A stretch of DNA of 30,436 bases from CAZKCK01 sp964552325 (GCA_964552325.1 CAZKHA010000029.1:1-30436); one strand, 5' to 3'; shown: positions 8,441 through 16,518, counted from the first letter of the stretch. Numbers and translations: made by a program. Notes: a model not told the origin generated them from the letters alone.

Positions 8441-9643
8441 ATGAACTTCTTATCTGACCGCATAAATAAAATGGAAGAATCAGCCACGCTGGCCATGACG
8501 CGCATGAGTCGCGATTTGGAGTGCAAAGGCTTTAACGTTATCAACCTGAGCATTGGCGAACCCGATTTCAACACACCTGAATTTATTAAAGATGCTGCAA
8601 AAAGAGCTATTGACCAAAATTATACCCATTATCCCCCGGTTCCTGGCTATCAAGATCTTAAAGAAGCCATTTGCGTAAAGCTGAAACGCGACAACAACCT
8701 TGATTACAAACCTGCCCAAATTGTGGTTTCAACGGGGGCCAAGCAAGCTTTAGCAAATGCAATACTAAGCCTGGTAAACCCTGGCGATGAGGTAATTATT
8801 CCCGCTCCGTTTTGGGTATCGTATTCGGAACTGATTAAATTGGCCGAAGGAATCCCTGTATATGTTTCGGCTACCATTGAAAATGATTTTAAAATAACAG
8901 CTGCCCAACTTGAAGCCGCCATTACACCCAAAACTAAGCTTTTTATGTTCAACTCGCCCAACAACCCCACCGGCTCAGTATATGGCAAAGTTGAATTGGA
9001 AAGCTTGGCCAAGGTTCTCGAAAAGCATGAAAACGTGTTTATTATAGCGGATGAGATTTACGAACACATCAATTTTGTGGGTAAACATGAAAGCCTTGCA
9101 CAATTTGAGCCGATAAAGGATCGCATTGTGCTTATAAACGGTGTATCAAAAGGGTATGCCATGACGGGCTGGCGCTTGGGATACTTGGCTGCCCGAACAG
9201 AAATTGCCACTGCCTGCAACAAAATGCAAGGCCAAATCACCTCAGGTGCTTGTAGCATAGCCCAACGCGCAGCTATAGATGCCATGCTGATGAAACCCGA
9301 AAATGCTGTTGAAATGCTGGAAATGGTTGCAGCCTTTAAGAATCGCCGCGATTTGCTTTTGCAATTGCTTAACGATATCCCAGGAATAAAAACCAATATA
9401 CCCGATGGGGCGTTTTATGTGTTTCCGGATGTAACCTATTATTACGGTAAAACAGATGGCGAATGCACGGTAAATAATGGTGATGATTTGTGTATGTATT
9501 TGTTGAAAAATGCATGCGTTGCCCTTGTTCCGGGCAGTGCCTTTGGCGATCCAGCTTGCATACGCTTTAGTTACGCCACCAGCGAAGAAAAACTGATAGA
9601 AGCCGCAAAACGTGTAAAGGCTGCATTGGCTGAGTTGAAATAA
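8441..9643 (+). CDS. aspC: PLP-dependent aspartate-type aminotransferase (class I)
   Basis: A 400-residue fold-type I aminotransferase. The PLP-binding lysine is Lys237 in VSKGYAMTGWRLGY. The N-x-P motif lies in FNSPNNPTG, the pyridine-ring Asp in IADEIYEH, and the carboxylate-binding Arg in IRFSYATS. INLSIGEPDF near the N-terminus and the overall length match the subgroup I-gamma aspartate aminotransferases common in Bacteroidota. The expected reaction is L-aspartate + 2-oxoglutarate to oxaloacetate + L-glutamate, though side activity on aromatic amino acids or prephenate is possible and cannot be read from sequence. The ATG at 8441 gives the standard N-terminus MNFLSDRINKMEES. The gene has its own promoter-like box and is probably monocistronic. 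Cytoplasmic. Confidence 0.9.
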   Translation: MNFLSDRINKMEESATLAMTRMSRDLECKGFNVINLSIGEPDFNTPEFIKDAAKRAIDQNYTHYPPVPGYQDLKEAICVKLKRDNNLDYKPAQIVVSTGAKQALANAILSLVNPGDEVIIPAPFWVSYSELIKLAEGIPVYVSATIENDFKITAAQLEAAITPKTKLFMFNSPNNPTGSVYGKVELESLAKVLEKHENVFIIADEIYEHINFVGKHESLAQFEPIKDRIVLINGVSKGYAMTGWRLGYLAARTEIATACNKMQGQITSGACSIAQRAAIDAMLMKPENAVEMLEMVAAFKNRRDLLLQLLNDIPGIKTNIPDGAFYVFPDVTYYYGKTDGECTVNNGDDLCMYLLKNACVALVPGSAFGDPACIRFSYATSEEKLIEAAKRVKAALAELK

Positions 9644-9646
9644 GTC

Positions 9647-9662
9647 AAGCAAAGCTTTTTTT
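9647..9662 (+). terminator. Weak terminator-like hairpin after aminotransferase
   Basis: AAGC, a three-base loop and GCTT form a four-pair stem followed by a T run to 9662, starting four bases after the stop codon. The position is right, but the stem is short. Confidence 0.3.
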
Positions 9663-9682
9663 AGTATAAAATATTTTATTGA

Positions 9683-9796
9683 GTGTTTCTAAAAACTACA
9701 CCTTGTAGCATAACGCAAGGCCTTATAATCCTTGTTTATAGGGTGTTTCTAAAAATTCTACTGTAGCTTCGTTTGGCTTATTTTTAACCACGAAGC
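9683..9796. repeat. Two-copy degenerate repeat with hairpins
   Basis: GTGTTTCTAAAAA occurs at 9683-9695 and again at 9743-9755, exactly 60 bases apart. In both copies it is followed within two bases by a small inverted repeat (CTAC...GTAG) and then C. After the second copy a seven-pair stem, GCTTCGT (9766-9772) with ACGAAGC (9790-9796), is present. The unit could be a decayed small mobile element or a pair of regulatory hairpins. I cannot assign it to a known family. Confidence 0.5.
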
Positions 9797-9860
9797 TTTG
9801 GGGGCTTATTTACAACAGTAAACTGTGGCTTTATCACGTAAATGCCTGACGCAAGCCTCG

Positions 9861-10448
9861 CTAAGGCGAATTTTTAGGAATTCCTTCTAATGTATTGCCC
9901 AAACACCTTACGCGATTCATGATTTCGGTAGAAATTGCCTGAACAGAAATGCTAGCTCCAGCAATTGCATCCACTTGTTTGCCTGGATATAAGTTGCTAC
10001 TCCCATCGTAACCAATAAACTGCTTAAGCCAAGCCGCTGCTGATATTTCATACCCATGCGTTGCTTGATAATTATAAATTTTTACTTTTTTAACTGTTCC
10101 TAACGAATCGAAAAGCATGAAGTATTCAAAATACTCGTAACCAGACGATTCGTTATTGTTATAATTATCTTTGCAACCACCAGATCTGCAAGTTAATACA
10201 CGTCCAATGTAAATATACTTCACAACTTGCGATATACTTACGTTGTTTAGAATATAAAACCGCTCATTATTGCTTTGGCAATTGGGGCTAGGGTAGCTAC
10301 TGAAATCAGCCTTCGTGTTCAACAGCTTGTTGAATTTTAGTAATTCCTTTCCGAGTTCAGTGGGCCAATGCTCGTTTATGCCCTGAGCACCGACCCGATT
10401 TAGAGCCAAAACTATTAGCAAATAAACCACCAGTAGATTTTTGCTCAT
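9861..10448 (-). CDS. Exported FMN-binding domain protein
   Basis: A 195-residue protein with a signal peptide (about 1-22, ending VGAQG). Its C-terminal half looks like an FMN_bind domain (NqrC/RnfG type). Residues 160-166, D-A-I-A-G-A-S, fit the Dxx(S)GA(S/T) site where the flavin transferase ApbE attaches FMN covalently, so Ser166 would be the acceptor. The preceding stretch, QATHGYEISAAAWLKQFIG, matches the region before that site in the family. The N-terminal part also holds a C-x4-C pair (Cys87, Cys92) that I do not recognise. The ATG lies three bases after the stop of the porin-like gene, so the two are surely cotranscribed. The likely role is periplasmic electron transfer; no ApbE or redox partner is in the window. 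Confidence 0.7.
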   Translation of the reverse strand: MSKNLLVVYLLIVLALNRVGAQGINEHWPTELGKELLKFNKLLNTKADFSSYPSPNCQSNNERFYILNNVSISQVVKYIYIGRVLTCRSGGCKDNYNNNESSGYEYFEYFMLFDSLGTVKKVKIYNYQATHGYEISAAAWLKQFIGYDGSSNLYPGKQVDAIAGASISVQAISTEIMNRVRCLGNTLEGIPKNSP

Positions 10449-10451
10449 GGC

Positions 10452-11654
10452 TTAAAACAGTATGCCAACACCGGCATTTAGCACTTTACTATACTTTTCA
10501 GCAGCCTTTGTTTTGCTAAATTGCATATCGGCTTTAAAAACCACTCCTTTAATTGGGAAATACTCAAGCCCAACAACCACAATCTGTTGGTTGTATAAAT
10601 CGTTTTTAGCAAGGCCGCCCTCGGTCTTAAAATGTGTGTCAAATTTTTCATACCGAATAAAGGGTGTGAGATCTTGGTTAAGCCCTTGGATATGCTTAAA
10701 AATATTGTATCCCAATTCAATATAATAGCCAATCATTGCGCTTCCTAGGTCGTTGGTTTTACCCTTGTTGGCGGTGAAAATATTGTAAGCTTCTGTATTA
10801 GTAATAACTGTGTAATAGAGCTGCGCTTTGGTCCGTAAGGCTGCCTTGGTATAGCGTAGGTCAAGTCCAGTCATAGCAACTCCTGTTCGGCTCGAATCTG
10901 CTTTAAGGATATCCTGAGGATTGTCTTTTAGTAAATTGTTGTATAAGCTCGTTTGTGTCTTTCCGAAATAACCCGATGCACCCACAACCAAATTGGGCGC
11001 ACCAAAGTATTCAAGCCTGGCCGTTAAGTTGGGAGTTGTTATAAACGATTCAATACCTTTCTGCCGGCCATTCCGCAAGCCGTTTTTACCATTTAACATA
11101 GGGGCATCGCTATAACTGCTGAAGCCATTAACCAAATAGGCCTGATATCTTAGCGAGGAAGCAATGCTGGTGCCGGAAATGCCAATGCCAATTTCTCGCC
11201 AGGTAGTAGGCGAAATTTTACTATCGATTGATGGTCTTTCTACACCAAAAAAGGATGTTGGTTCATGGAGTTCGTTCACAATCCCCATTGGGATTAGCAT
11301 TAATCCCGCCCTAAGGTTTATGCCTTCAATTAGTTGATGCTGAACAAATGCCTGTTCAATATAAACATCGCTAATGTGCTCATATTCAATTTCGGTAATA
11401 AACTTGGTTTTTTCGCTGAAATTGAACCCAAATAGTACAACCATTCGGTGAACATCAAGCGTTCCGTTTTTATGCATTTCGGCATCAAAAGGCTGGTTAT
11501 AATGTATTTCGCCATAGCCCCCTATTACAAGCTTGTTGTGGCTGCTAAGTAAAGTGCTGGAGCTGTTTAATTGCAAGGCTTGGTTTTCGGTATTTTGAGC
11601 CTGCAACACTATGGCTAACATGAGGAATAGTACAGTGATAATATTTTTCTTCAT
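10452..11654 (-). CDS. Porin-like outer-membrane beta-barrel protein
   Basis: A 400-residue protein with a clear signal peptide (about 1-20, ending VLQAQ). Alternating polar and aromatic beta strands run through the rest, ending at a terminal GVGILF with the C-terminal Phe typical of outer-membrane barrels. KLVIGGYGEIHYN, near residue 42, is the usual first strand of phosphate-selective-porin-like proteins of Bacteroidota. WREIGIGISG and the ELHEPTSFFGVERP segment are also typical of that group. It is followed after three bases by the FMN-binding protein gene, so the two products may work together, for example in uptake or redox use of a metal or small anion. The substrate is unknown. I see no exact TAnnTTTG box immediately upstream. 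Confidence 0.75.
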   Translation of the reverse strand: MKKNIITVLFLMLAIVLQAQNTENQALQLNSSSTLLSSHNKLVIGGYGEIHYNQPFDAEMHKNGTLDVHRMVVLFGFNFSEKTKFITEIEYEHISDVYIEQAFVQHQLIEGINLRAGLMLIPMGIVNELHEPTSFFGVERPSIDSKISPTTWREIGIGISGTSIASSLRYQAYLVNGFSSYSDAPMLNGKNGLRNGRQKGIESFITTPNLTARLEYFGAPNLVVGASGYFGKTQTSLYNNLLKDNPQDILKADSSRTGVAMTGLDLRYTKAALRTKAQLYYTVITNTEAYNIFTANKGKTNDLGSAMIGYYIELGYNIFKHIQGLNQDLTPFIRYEKFDTHFKTEGGLAKNDLYNQQIVVVGLEYFPIKGVVFKADMQFSKTKAAEKYSKVLNAGVGILF

Positions 11655-11743
11655 TTCGTAAAGTGTTAATTTTTAGGCTGTAAAATTATGCCCGATGAAT
11701 TGTTCCCACAATCACCAAAAGTTGGTATTTTAGCCATGCTAAT

Positions 11744-11898
11744 CCCAACTATTAGCTATGATTAGTGCTTGTATAGCAAGGTTTGCCCAACTATTAGCTT
11801 TTTTTTTTAAGAAAATGCCAGCTAAAATCAATGCATTATAACGCATAGTTTAGTGCTAGTATAGCTTTGCATTAAGCCATAATTGGTGTGCGTACAGC
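11744..11898. repeat. Degenerate intergenic repeat cluster
   Basis: CCCAACTATTAGCT occurs twice, at 11744-11757 and 11786-11799, 42 bases apart. A second motif, TTAGTGCT(T/A)GTATAGC, occurs at 11762-11777 and 11850-11865 with one mismatch, and a weaker third copy (11 of 16 matching) at 11883-11898. The order suggests an original tandem unit of about 42-44 bases that has decayed and been interrupted by a T-rich insertion. The function is unknown. Confidence 0.55.
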
Positions 11899-11977
11899 TT
11901 AGGTAAGCGCTTTTATGCCAACTTCTAATACTGTTACCGATATTTGAAAGCACAAATGCCAACTAAAAACGTTTAAC

Positions 11978-11985
11978 TATCTTTA
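11978..11985 (+). promoter_or_regulatory. Near-consensus -7 box
   Basis: TATCTTTA differs from TAnnTTTG only in the last base and lies 46 bases before the ATG at 12032. No well-spaced -33 TTG is present. Confidence 0.25.
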
Positions 11986-12031
11986 CCCACTAAACGGAAA
12001 CGTATCAACCAATATCGTTTTTTAGGATGCC

Positions 12032-13012
12032 ATGAAAATGCTCTATGCCTTTATTTTACTTGCTTACAATATCTTGTACCTGCAGAAACGGCGCAACAAG
12101 AGGCTATTTAATAAGTTGTTAACCAGTAATTTCGAAATTGATAGTAAACTGAGGAAGCGAATAGAATTCTACACCATGCAAAGCACCATTACAAATATGT
12201 GGTTTGGTGCCTTAAGGGGTGCTAAAGCCACCACCGATGAAACTGATACCGGGCTTTTGCTGGGTGCGGTAACACCCATTTATGATGATTTGTTAGACGA
12301 TTATCAACTCACACACATGCAAATAAATGATCGTCCAACTTTTAAGGATGCGAAAATCACAAATTTGGTATTGTTATATCAATGGCTTGACCTTAAAATA
12401 AAAGAGCGTATTAGCCTTAAAAGCGAGTATGCTAAATATTTGGCTCTAATTATTGAAGCTCAGGCTCAGAGCCAAACACAACACCAGCTACACACTGTTG
12501 ACCCAGCATATATCTCCACCATAACCAACGATAAAGGCGGTTATGCAACCTTGCTTTACCGTTGTTTGCTGGGCAATCCCTTGGCTAAGGGCGAGGAAAG
12601 CGCAATTTACGAACTTGGCGCTTTGCTCCAATTAATGAATGATTTATTCGACCTTTACAAGGACACACAATCAGGAACCACAACACTCGTAACTCAGTGC
12701 CAAAATCCCAAAGAATTATTGCCATTGTATAAGCGTCAACTTATAACCGTTATTAAAAAATTTGCCTCGCTCAATTATTCAAAAGTACATAAAGATAGTT
12801 GCATACGCTTAATCTTGACGATGGTTAGCCAAGGGATAATCTGTAGTAATCAATTTGTTGCCTTACAAAAAAAACATGGGCATTTTAATGTCAAGCAGTT
12901 CACGCGTAAGGATTTGATCTGTGATATGGAAAAGTTGAGCAATCAATTTAATTGCTATATAATTGCAAATCAATTATATAAGCAGATTGCAAGCCCTTTA
13001 TTACGCAATTAG
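12032..13012 (+). CDS. Class I isoprenoid synthase-fold protein
   Basis: A 326-residue, mostly helical protein. It shows both metal-binding motifs of the class I isoprenoid synthase fold: an aspartate-rich motif DDLLDD at residues 85-90, and NDLFDLYKD at 203-211. The second fits the NSE-type spacing (N/D)DxxSxxxE, with Asp replacing Ser and Glu. The glycine-rich KGGYATLLYR at 168-177 lies where this fold has its helix break before the second motif. The fold binds Mg2+ and isoprenyl diphosphates. The sequence does not look like a standard polyprenyl diphosphate synthase or squalene/phytoene synthase, so the product cannot be predicted. The first 17 residues are hydrophobic, then KRRNKR: a membrane anchor or amphipathic helix. 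It stands alone between an envelope operon and a secreted nuclease-like gene, with no other terpenoid gene nearby. Confidence 0.62.
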   Translation: MKMLYAFILLAYNILYLQKRRNKRLFNKLLTSNFEIDSKLRKRIEFYTMQSTITNMWFGALRGAKATTDETDTGLLLGAVTPIYDDLLDDYQLTHMQINDRPTFKDAKITNLVLLYQWLDLKIKERISLKSEYAKYLALIIEAQAQSQTQHQLHTVDPAYISTITNDKGGYATLLYRCLLGNPLAKGEESAIYELGALLQLMNDLFDLYKDTQSGTTTLVTQCQNPKELLPLYKRQLITVIKKFASLNYSKVHKDSCIRLILTMVSQGIICSNQFVALQKKHGHFNVKQFTRKDLICDMEKLSNQFNCYIIANQLYKQIASPLLRN

Positions 13013-13019
13013 CCCCAAA

Positions 13020-14294
13020 TTATTGAACAATAATTTTTCGGTTTGCTATGCAGCCATGTTCGTCGGTAGCTTGAAGCAAATACAGGCCTGGTTTAAGGGT
13101 ACTTGCGGGTATCCGTATGCTGTATAGACCATCGTTTGAAAGGGAGGTTGACTGTATTAATACTCGTCCACTTAGGTCAAAAACAGAACAAGTAAGTTGA
13201 TGGCTCGAAGGGTTTGAAAGTTCTATTACAATAGCATCTTGTACAGGGTTTACCACTCTAATGAACTTAAATTGAGGACTATGGTCAACAGTAAGACTTT
13301 TATCAACCAGCAGCTTAAGCATAACAGGCAGATGATCGGAGTTTTGATAGAGTGCAGTAAGTACATCCGTTGGCACTGAGGTGTTTTGAGGTTGATCAAG
13401 CAAAGCTTTGTTGTAATGTAGCCCATCCTGCCCAACGGCCCAATAGGATCCGGGTATGTATTTTACAGCTCGTTTTCCTTTGATGATTGCATCGGAGGCT
13501 AAAACAAAATCGAAGCGGTCATCCATGCCTCCACTTGCAAAACATTCGCCATTGGTGTGGGTTGATTGGGTATGTACATCTTTAAAACTAGCATTGTTGT
13601 TCCATTTTCCTTCACGTTTCACTGGGTCATTGAAATTGTATTCGGGGTACACAAACTTTGTAAAACTTTGGTATGCTGGTTCTTGATATGTGTAGAGGTT
13701 GAAATCACCCATAGCCATGAAATTGCCTGGCTCAAAATGTTTTTTGTAATAAGCCATGGCTCCCTTTACCATTTGGCCACGTTGGGTTTCATCAGATGGG
13801 GTGTTGCCCGCTTTTAAATGTGCAACCATACAATAGATATAAATAGTGTCTTCTTCCACAAAGTTCGACCCGTTATAATAGAGCTCAAAAATGTCGATAT
13901 CCCGCACATCGCTTTGAGCCACATGCGATTGCTTTAAAGTGAGCTTTTCGCTGTTATAATAAATCATATTTACGATATCAGAGCCAGCCACATTGCTTAC
14001 GCTTGCCCGCTTATACTTCGTTACCCCATCAACGTTTAGTGCATTGTTTAGCAAGCGCGATTGGTAAGTGCTTGAAGATGATATTTCATTTACTGTAAAA
14101 ATATCGGGTTTAACATGGTTTACAATTGTTTTTATATACGTGTCTTTTTGATTAGGATTATTGTTGGAGGAGGTGCAATAACTTGTAAAATTACCGTACG
14201 CCAACAAGTTATAGTGCATAACAGTAAGCGTATCCTGTGCGTTGCTGCAAATTGCCAGTAGTATGCTGCATCCAAAAGCGAGGAGTTTTTTCAT
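13020..14294 (-). CDS. Secreted endonuclease/exonuclease/phosphatase with T9SS type A domain
   Basis: A 424-residue exported protein. A signal peptide (MKKLLAFGCSILLAICSNAQ) is followed by a DNase I-like domain (about 22-330). Visible catalytic motifs are MHYNLLAYGN (Asn), IFTVNEI (metal-binding Glu), MGDFNLY (Asp and Asn) and NSDHLPVML (Asp-His). The last 75 or so residues (NPVQDAIVIEL to RKIIVQ, with FDLSGRVLI and LKPGLYLLQ) are a typical type A T9SS sorting domain, so the product should be exported to the cell surface or medium. Activity could be on DNA, RNA or phosphoesters; the sequence does not decide. ATG at 14294 is chosen over 14387 because it starts at the signal peptide, a TAnnTTTG box lies 24 bases upstream, and it removes a 35-base overlap with the upstream gene. 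Confidence 0.85.
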   Translation of the reverse strand: MKKLLAFGCSILLAICSNAQDTLTVMHYNLLAYGNFTSYCTSSNNNPNQKDTYIKTIVNHVKPDIFTVNEISSSSTYQSRLLNNALNVDGVTKYKRASVSNVAGSDIVNMIYYNSEKLTLKQSHVAQSDVRDIDIFELYYNGSNFVEEDTIYIYCMVAHLKAGNTPSDETQRGQMVKGAMAYYKKHFEPGNFMAMGDFNLYTYQEPAYQSFTKFVYPEYNFNDPVKREGKWNNNASFKDVHTQSTHTNGECFASGGMDDRFDFVLASDAIIKGKRAVKYIPGSYWAVGQDGLHYNKALLDQPQNTSVPTDVLTALYQNSDHLPVMLKLLVDKSLTVDHSPQFKFIRVVNPVQDAIVIELSNPSSHQLTCSVFDLSGRVLIQSTSLSNDGLYSIRIPASTLKPGLYLLQATDEHGCIANRKIIVQ

Positions 14295-14317
14295 GCCAAA
14301 AAATGAATTGGTTATAG

Positions 14318-14325
14318 CAAAAATA
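14318..14325 (-). promoter_or_regulatory. Candidate -7 box for secreted nuclease-like gene
   Basis: The minus strand reads TATTTTTG, an exact TAnnTTTG match, about 24 bases upstream of the ATG at 14294. It falls between the two leftward genes and argues that the nuclease-like gene is not simply read through from the dehydrogenase gene. Confidence 0.4.
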
Positions 14326-14352
14326 CACGAATTAATGGTCAATAGCTTTAGC

Positions 14353-15984
14353 TCAACCGAAAAAGCTTTTAATAACAGCTTCTGCAACCTTTAATCCGTC
14401 AAGGGCCGACGAAACAATGCCACCGGCATAACCGGCTCCCTCGCCTGCCGGAAAAATCCCTGTAATATTCGATTGAAAGCTGTCGTCGCGCTTTATGCGA
14501 ATAGGGCTTGAACTTCTTGATTCAATGGCTGTAAGCAAGGCTTCAGGATGAGCGAATCCGTTTATTTTTTGATCAAAAAAAGGCATAGCGTCCTGTAGGT
14601 TCTTGTAAATAAAGGGAGGAAGGCACTGTGCTAAATGAGCAGGCTTTACGCCGGGCTTGTAGGTAGGCTTTACCGAGAGCAGTTTTTCGGATCGTTTATT
14701 GGCCATAAAATCGCCCACAAGCTGTGCTGGAGCAATATATCCACCTCCTCCCAAACTGTAGGCTTTCTTTTCCCAAAGTCGTTGGAAAGCTATGCCAGCA
14801 AGTGGGTGCGGGTTGCCGAAATCACGTGGCGTTACATTAACCAGCAAGGCAGCATTAGAGTTGAAATTGCCTTGGTCGTATTCACTCATTCCATTGGTTA
14901 CCAGCATATGAGGCTCAGAAGCTGCGGCTACCACAAACCCACCTGGGCACATGCAAAAGGTGTAAGCGGTTCTGCCACCCGGCAGATGCACAGCCATTTT
15001 ATACTTGGCAGCGCCTAACGAAGGTAATCCAGCTTGTTTGCCATATTGCCATTTATCTATTGCTTCACGGTGATGTTCGATACGAACGCCCATAGCCAAG
15101 GCTTTTTGCTCGAGATTTAAACCTTTGTGAAACAACATCTCAAACGTATCGCGGGCTGAATGGCCTATGGCCAATACCAAATGCGAGACGGGCACTTCAT
15201 CACCATTTGAAAGCAAGGCTGATTTGATTCCTGAATCCTTAATTCGTACATCCGTTAGGGCAGTTCCAAAGCGAAACTCTCCGCCTAAGCTAAGAATGGT
15301 TTTACGGATATTGCTGACAACCCCGCGTAGCTTGTCGGTGCCAATATGTGGTTTTGCATCATAAAGTATTTCGGGTGGTGCCCCAGCCTTTACTAATTCT
15401 TCAAATACAAAACGCGAACGGGGGTCATTCACAAGTGTATAGAGCTTCCCATCCGAAAAAGTTCCTGCACCACCCTCTCCAAATTGCACGTTGGAAGCAG
15501 AATCAAGCTTTCCGGAAGTAAAAAAACGATTCACATCCGCCACACGCTCTTCCACTTTTTTGCCACGTTCAAGCACAATAGGGCAAAGTCCTGATCTTGC
15601 TAGTAATAGTGCGGCAAAAAGTCCACATGGCCCTGTTCCAACCACTATTGGCCGAAGCATGCCCGTTGTTCGTTCAAAATGTTCAATTGGATATACAAAG
15701 GGAACTACTTTACGAACCCTATGGCGCACAATCAATTCGGCTAATTTTTCATCATGCTGGCTAGTTGCTGCCAAATGGGTAAGCAGGTCCTCCTCATTGT
15801 CAACCTTAACATCAAGGGAATAAACAACCTGAACACTGTTTTTCCTTCGTGAATCAATAGCTCGATTCTGTATTTCCCAATAAATCAAATCTTTCGATTC
15901 TATGTTAAGGATTCTCATCAAGGCTTTAGGAAGATTGCTCCTATCATCGTCAGGCCCTAGGCTAATTTCTTCAATTCGTATCAA
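14353..15984 (-). CDS. FAD-dependent dehydrogenase, COG2509 type
   Basis: A 543-residue flavoprotein. An N-terminal ferredoxin-like domain (about 1-100) precedes the Rossmann FAD-binding motif IVVGTGPCGL (GxGxxG at 116-121). VQFGEGGAGTFSDGKL follows. The C-terminal FAD contact is FPAGEGAGYAGGIVSSALDG (about 510-530). These features mark the uncharacterised COG2509 FAD-dependent dehydrogenases, which are widespread and have no firmly known substrate. No signal peptide; cytoplasmic. The start is TTG at 15984: an in-frame TAA lies eight codons upstream, and the next Met (residue 23) would delete the conserved first strand MIRIEEISL. It is the first gene of a leftward pair with the secreted nuclease-like gene, but no functional link is evident. 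Confidence 0.85.
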   Translation of the reverse strand: MIRIEEISLGPDDDRSNLPKALMRILNIESKDLIYWEIQNRAIDSRRKNSVQVVYSLDVKVDNEEDLLTHLAATSQHDEKLAELIVRHRVRKVVPFVYPIEHFERTTGMLRPIVVGTGPCGLFAALLLARSGLCPIVLERGKKVEERVADVNRFFTSGKLDSASNVQFGEGGAGTFSDGKLYTLVNDPRSRFVFEELVKAGAPPEILYDAKPHIGTDKLRGVVSNIRKTILSLGGEFRFGTALTDVRIKDSGIKSALLSNGDEVPVSHLVLAIGHSARDTFEMLFHKGLNLEQKALAMGVRIEHHREAIDKWQYGKQAGLPSLGAAKYKMAVHLPGGRTAYTFCMCPGGFVVAAASEPHMLVTNGMSEYDQGNFNSNAALLVNVTPRDFGNPHPLAGIAFQRLWEKKAYSLGGGGYIAPAQLVGDFMANKRSEKLLSVKPTYKPGVKPAHLAQCLPPFIYKNLQDAMPFFDQKINGFAHPEALLTAIESRSSSPIRIKRDDSFQSNITGIFPAGEGAGYAGGIVSSALDGLKVAEAVIKSFFG

Positions 15985-16463
15985 GAGGGTTCGTATTATA
16001 GGTTACTCAACAAACAACAAGCTAAAAGGTGAAAAGTATTGCAAATATCCTAAAAGAGATCCAAATTTTGGTTTGCTCGTAGGATAATAGGCTTAGTTCT
16101 TCGCCATTATCAGCGAGTATCTATTTGATTGGCGAGTTTGTAAGTGAATCAAAATAGCCAGAGCTAAACCTCCATAATGGTTTGCTTGCGATTCAACATA
16201 TAAACGGCCGATCTGCCGTGATTTTGGGCTTGCAACTTGGGGTTTATATAGCGAAAGATACAAATCGGTAAAGGCGCGTGTTGAAAAAACATTTCGGAGC
16301 GGTGCGGACGCTTATACTTGAACGATTTATACCATTAGCAGGGTATTCGTATTATGCAGCAGTTAGTGGTGTTGCCAAAGGAGCTTGCGCAATTTGGCAT
16401 ATTGCATTTCACAATCCAGTATTATTACCTAAAAATGGTATAAAAACAGCGTAATGCCATAAA
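15985..16463. other. About 480 bp with no convincing gene
   Basis: This stretch lies upstream of the leftward dehydrogenase gene and downstream of the giant gene. I see a short inverted repeat, ACGGC (16204-16208) with GCCGT (16215-16219). There is also a 58-codon open frame on the plus strand, from GTG at 16278 to the TAA at 16454, with no ATG start, promoter box or recognisable motif. It may be a gene remnant or chance. No tRNA or riboswitch fold was recognised. Confidence 0.5.
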
Positions 16464-16490
16464 AAAGGGCTTCGCGTTTCGAAGCCCTTT
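16464..16490 (-). terminator. Strong terminator of the giant gene
   Basis: AAAGGGCTTCG (16464-16474) and CGAAGCCCTTT (16480-16490) form a perfect 11-pair stem with a five-base loop. On the minus strand it is followed by a T run. It lies 29 bases past the stop codon at 16519, as expected for the leftward giant gene. It could also stop plus-strand transcripts. Confidence 0.85.
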
Positions 16491-16518
16491 CTATAAACGA
16501 ACACACTAATTAAGTTAG

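Larger units (their letters stand above)
11655..12031. other. 377-bp divergent intergenic region
   Basis: A gene-free stretch between the leftward porin operon and the rightward isoprenoid-synthase-like gene. It is AT-rich and contains the degenerate repeat cluster at 11744-11898, a ten-base T run near 11800, and a near-consensus -7 box at 11978-11985. I see no RNA gene or open frame of note. Confidence 0.6.

Noticed and set aside
9683..11898. Could the two intergenic repeat clusters be CRISPR arrays?
   Set aside because: There are only two or three degenerate copies, the repeat lengths and spacers are not uniform, and no cas gene is present in the window.
14295..14387. Extended N-terminus of the secreted nuclease-like gene overlapping the dehydrogenase gene by 35 bases
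   Set aside because: The extension lies ahead of a clear signal peptide at 14294 and crosses the promoter-like box at 14318-14325, so the overlap is an artefact of taking the longest frame.
16278..16454. Short plus-strand open frame (about 58 residues, GTG start) in the gap before the giant gene's terminator
   Set aside because: There is no ATG start, promoter box, motif or recognisable family, and an open frame of this size arises often by chance. It is mentioned only in the description of the gap.
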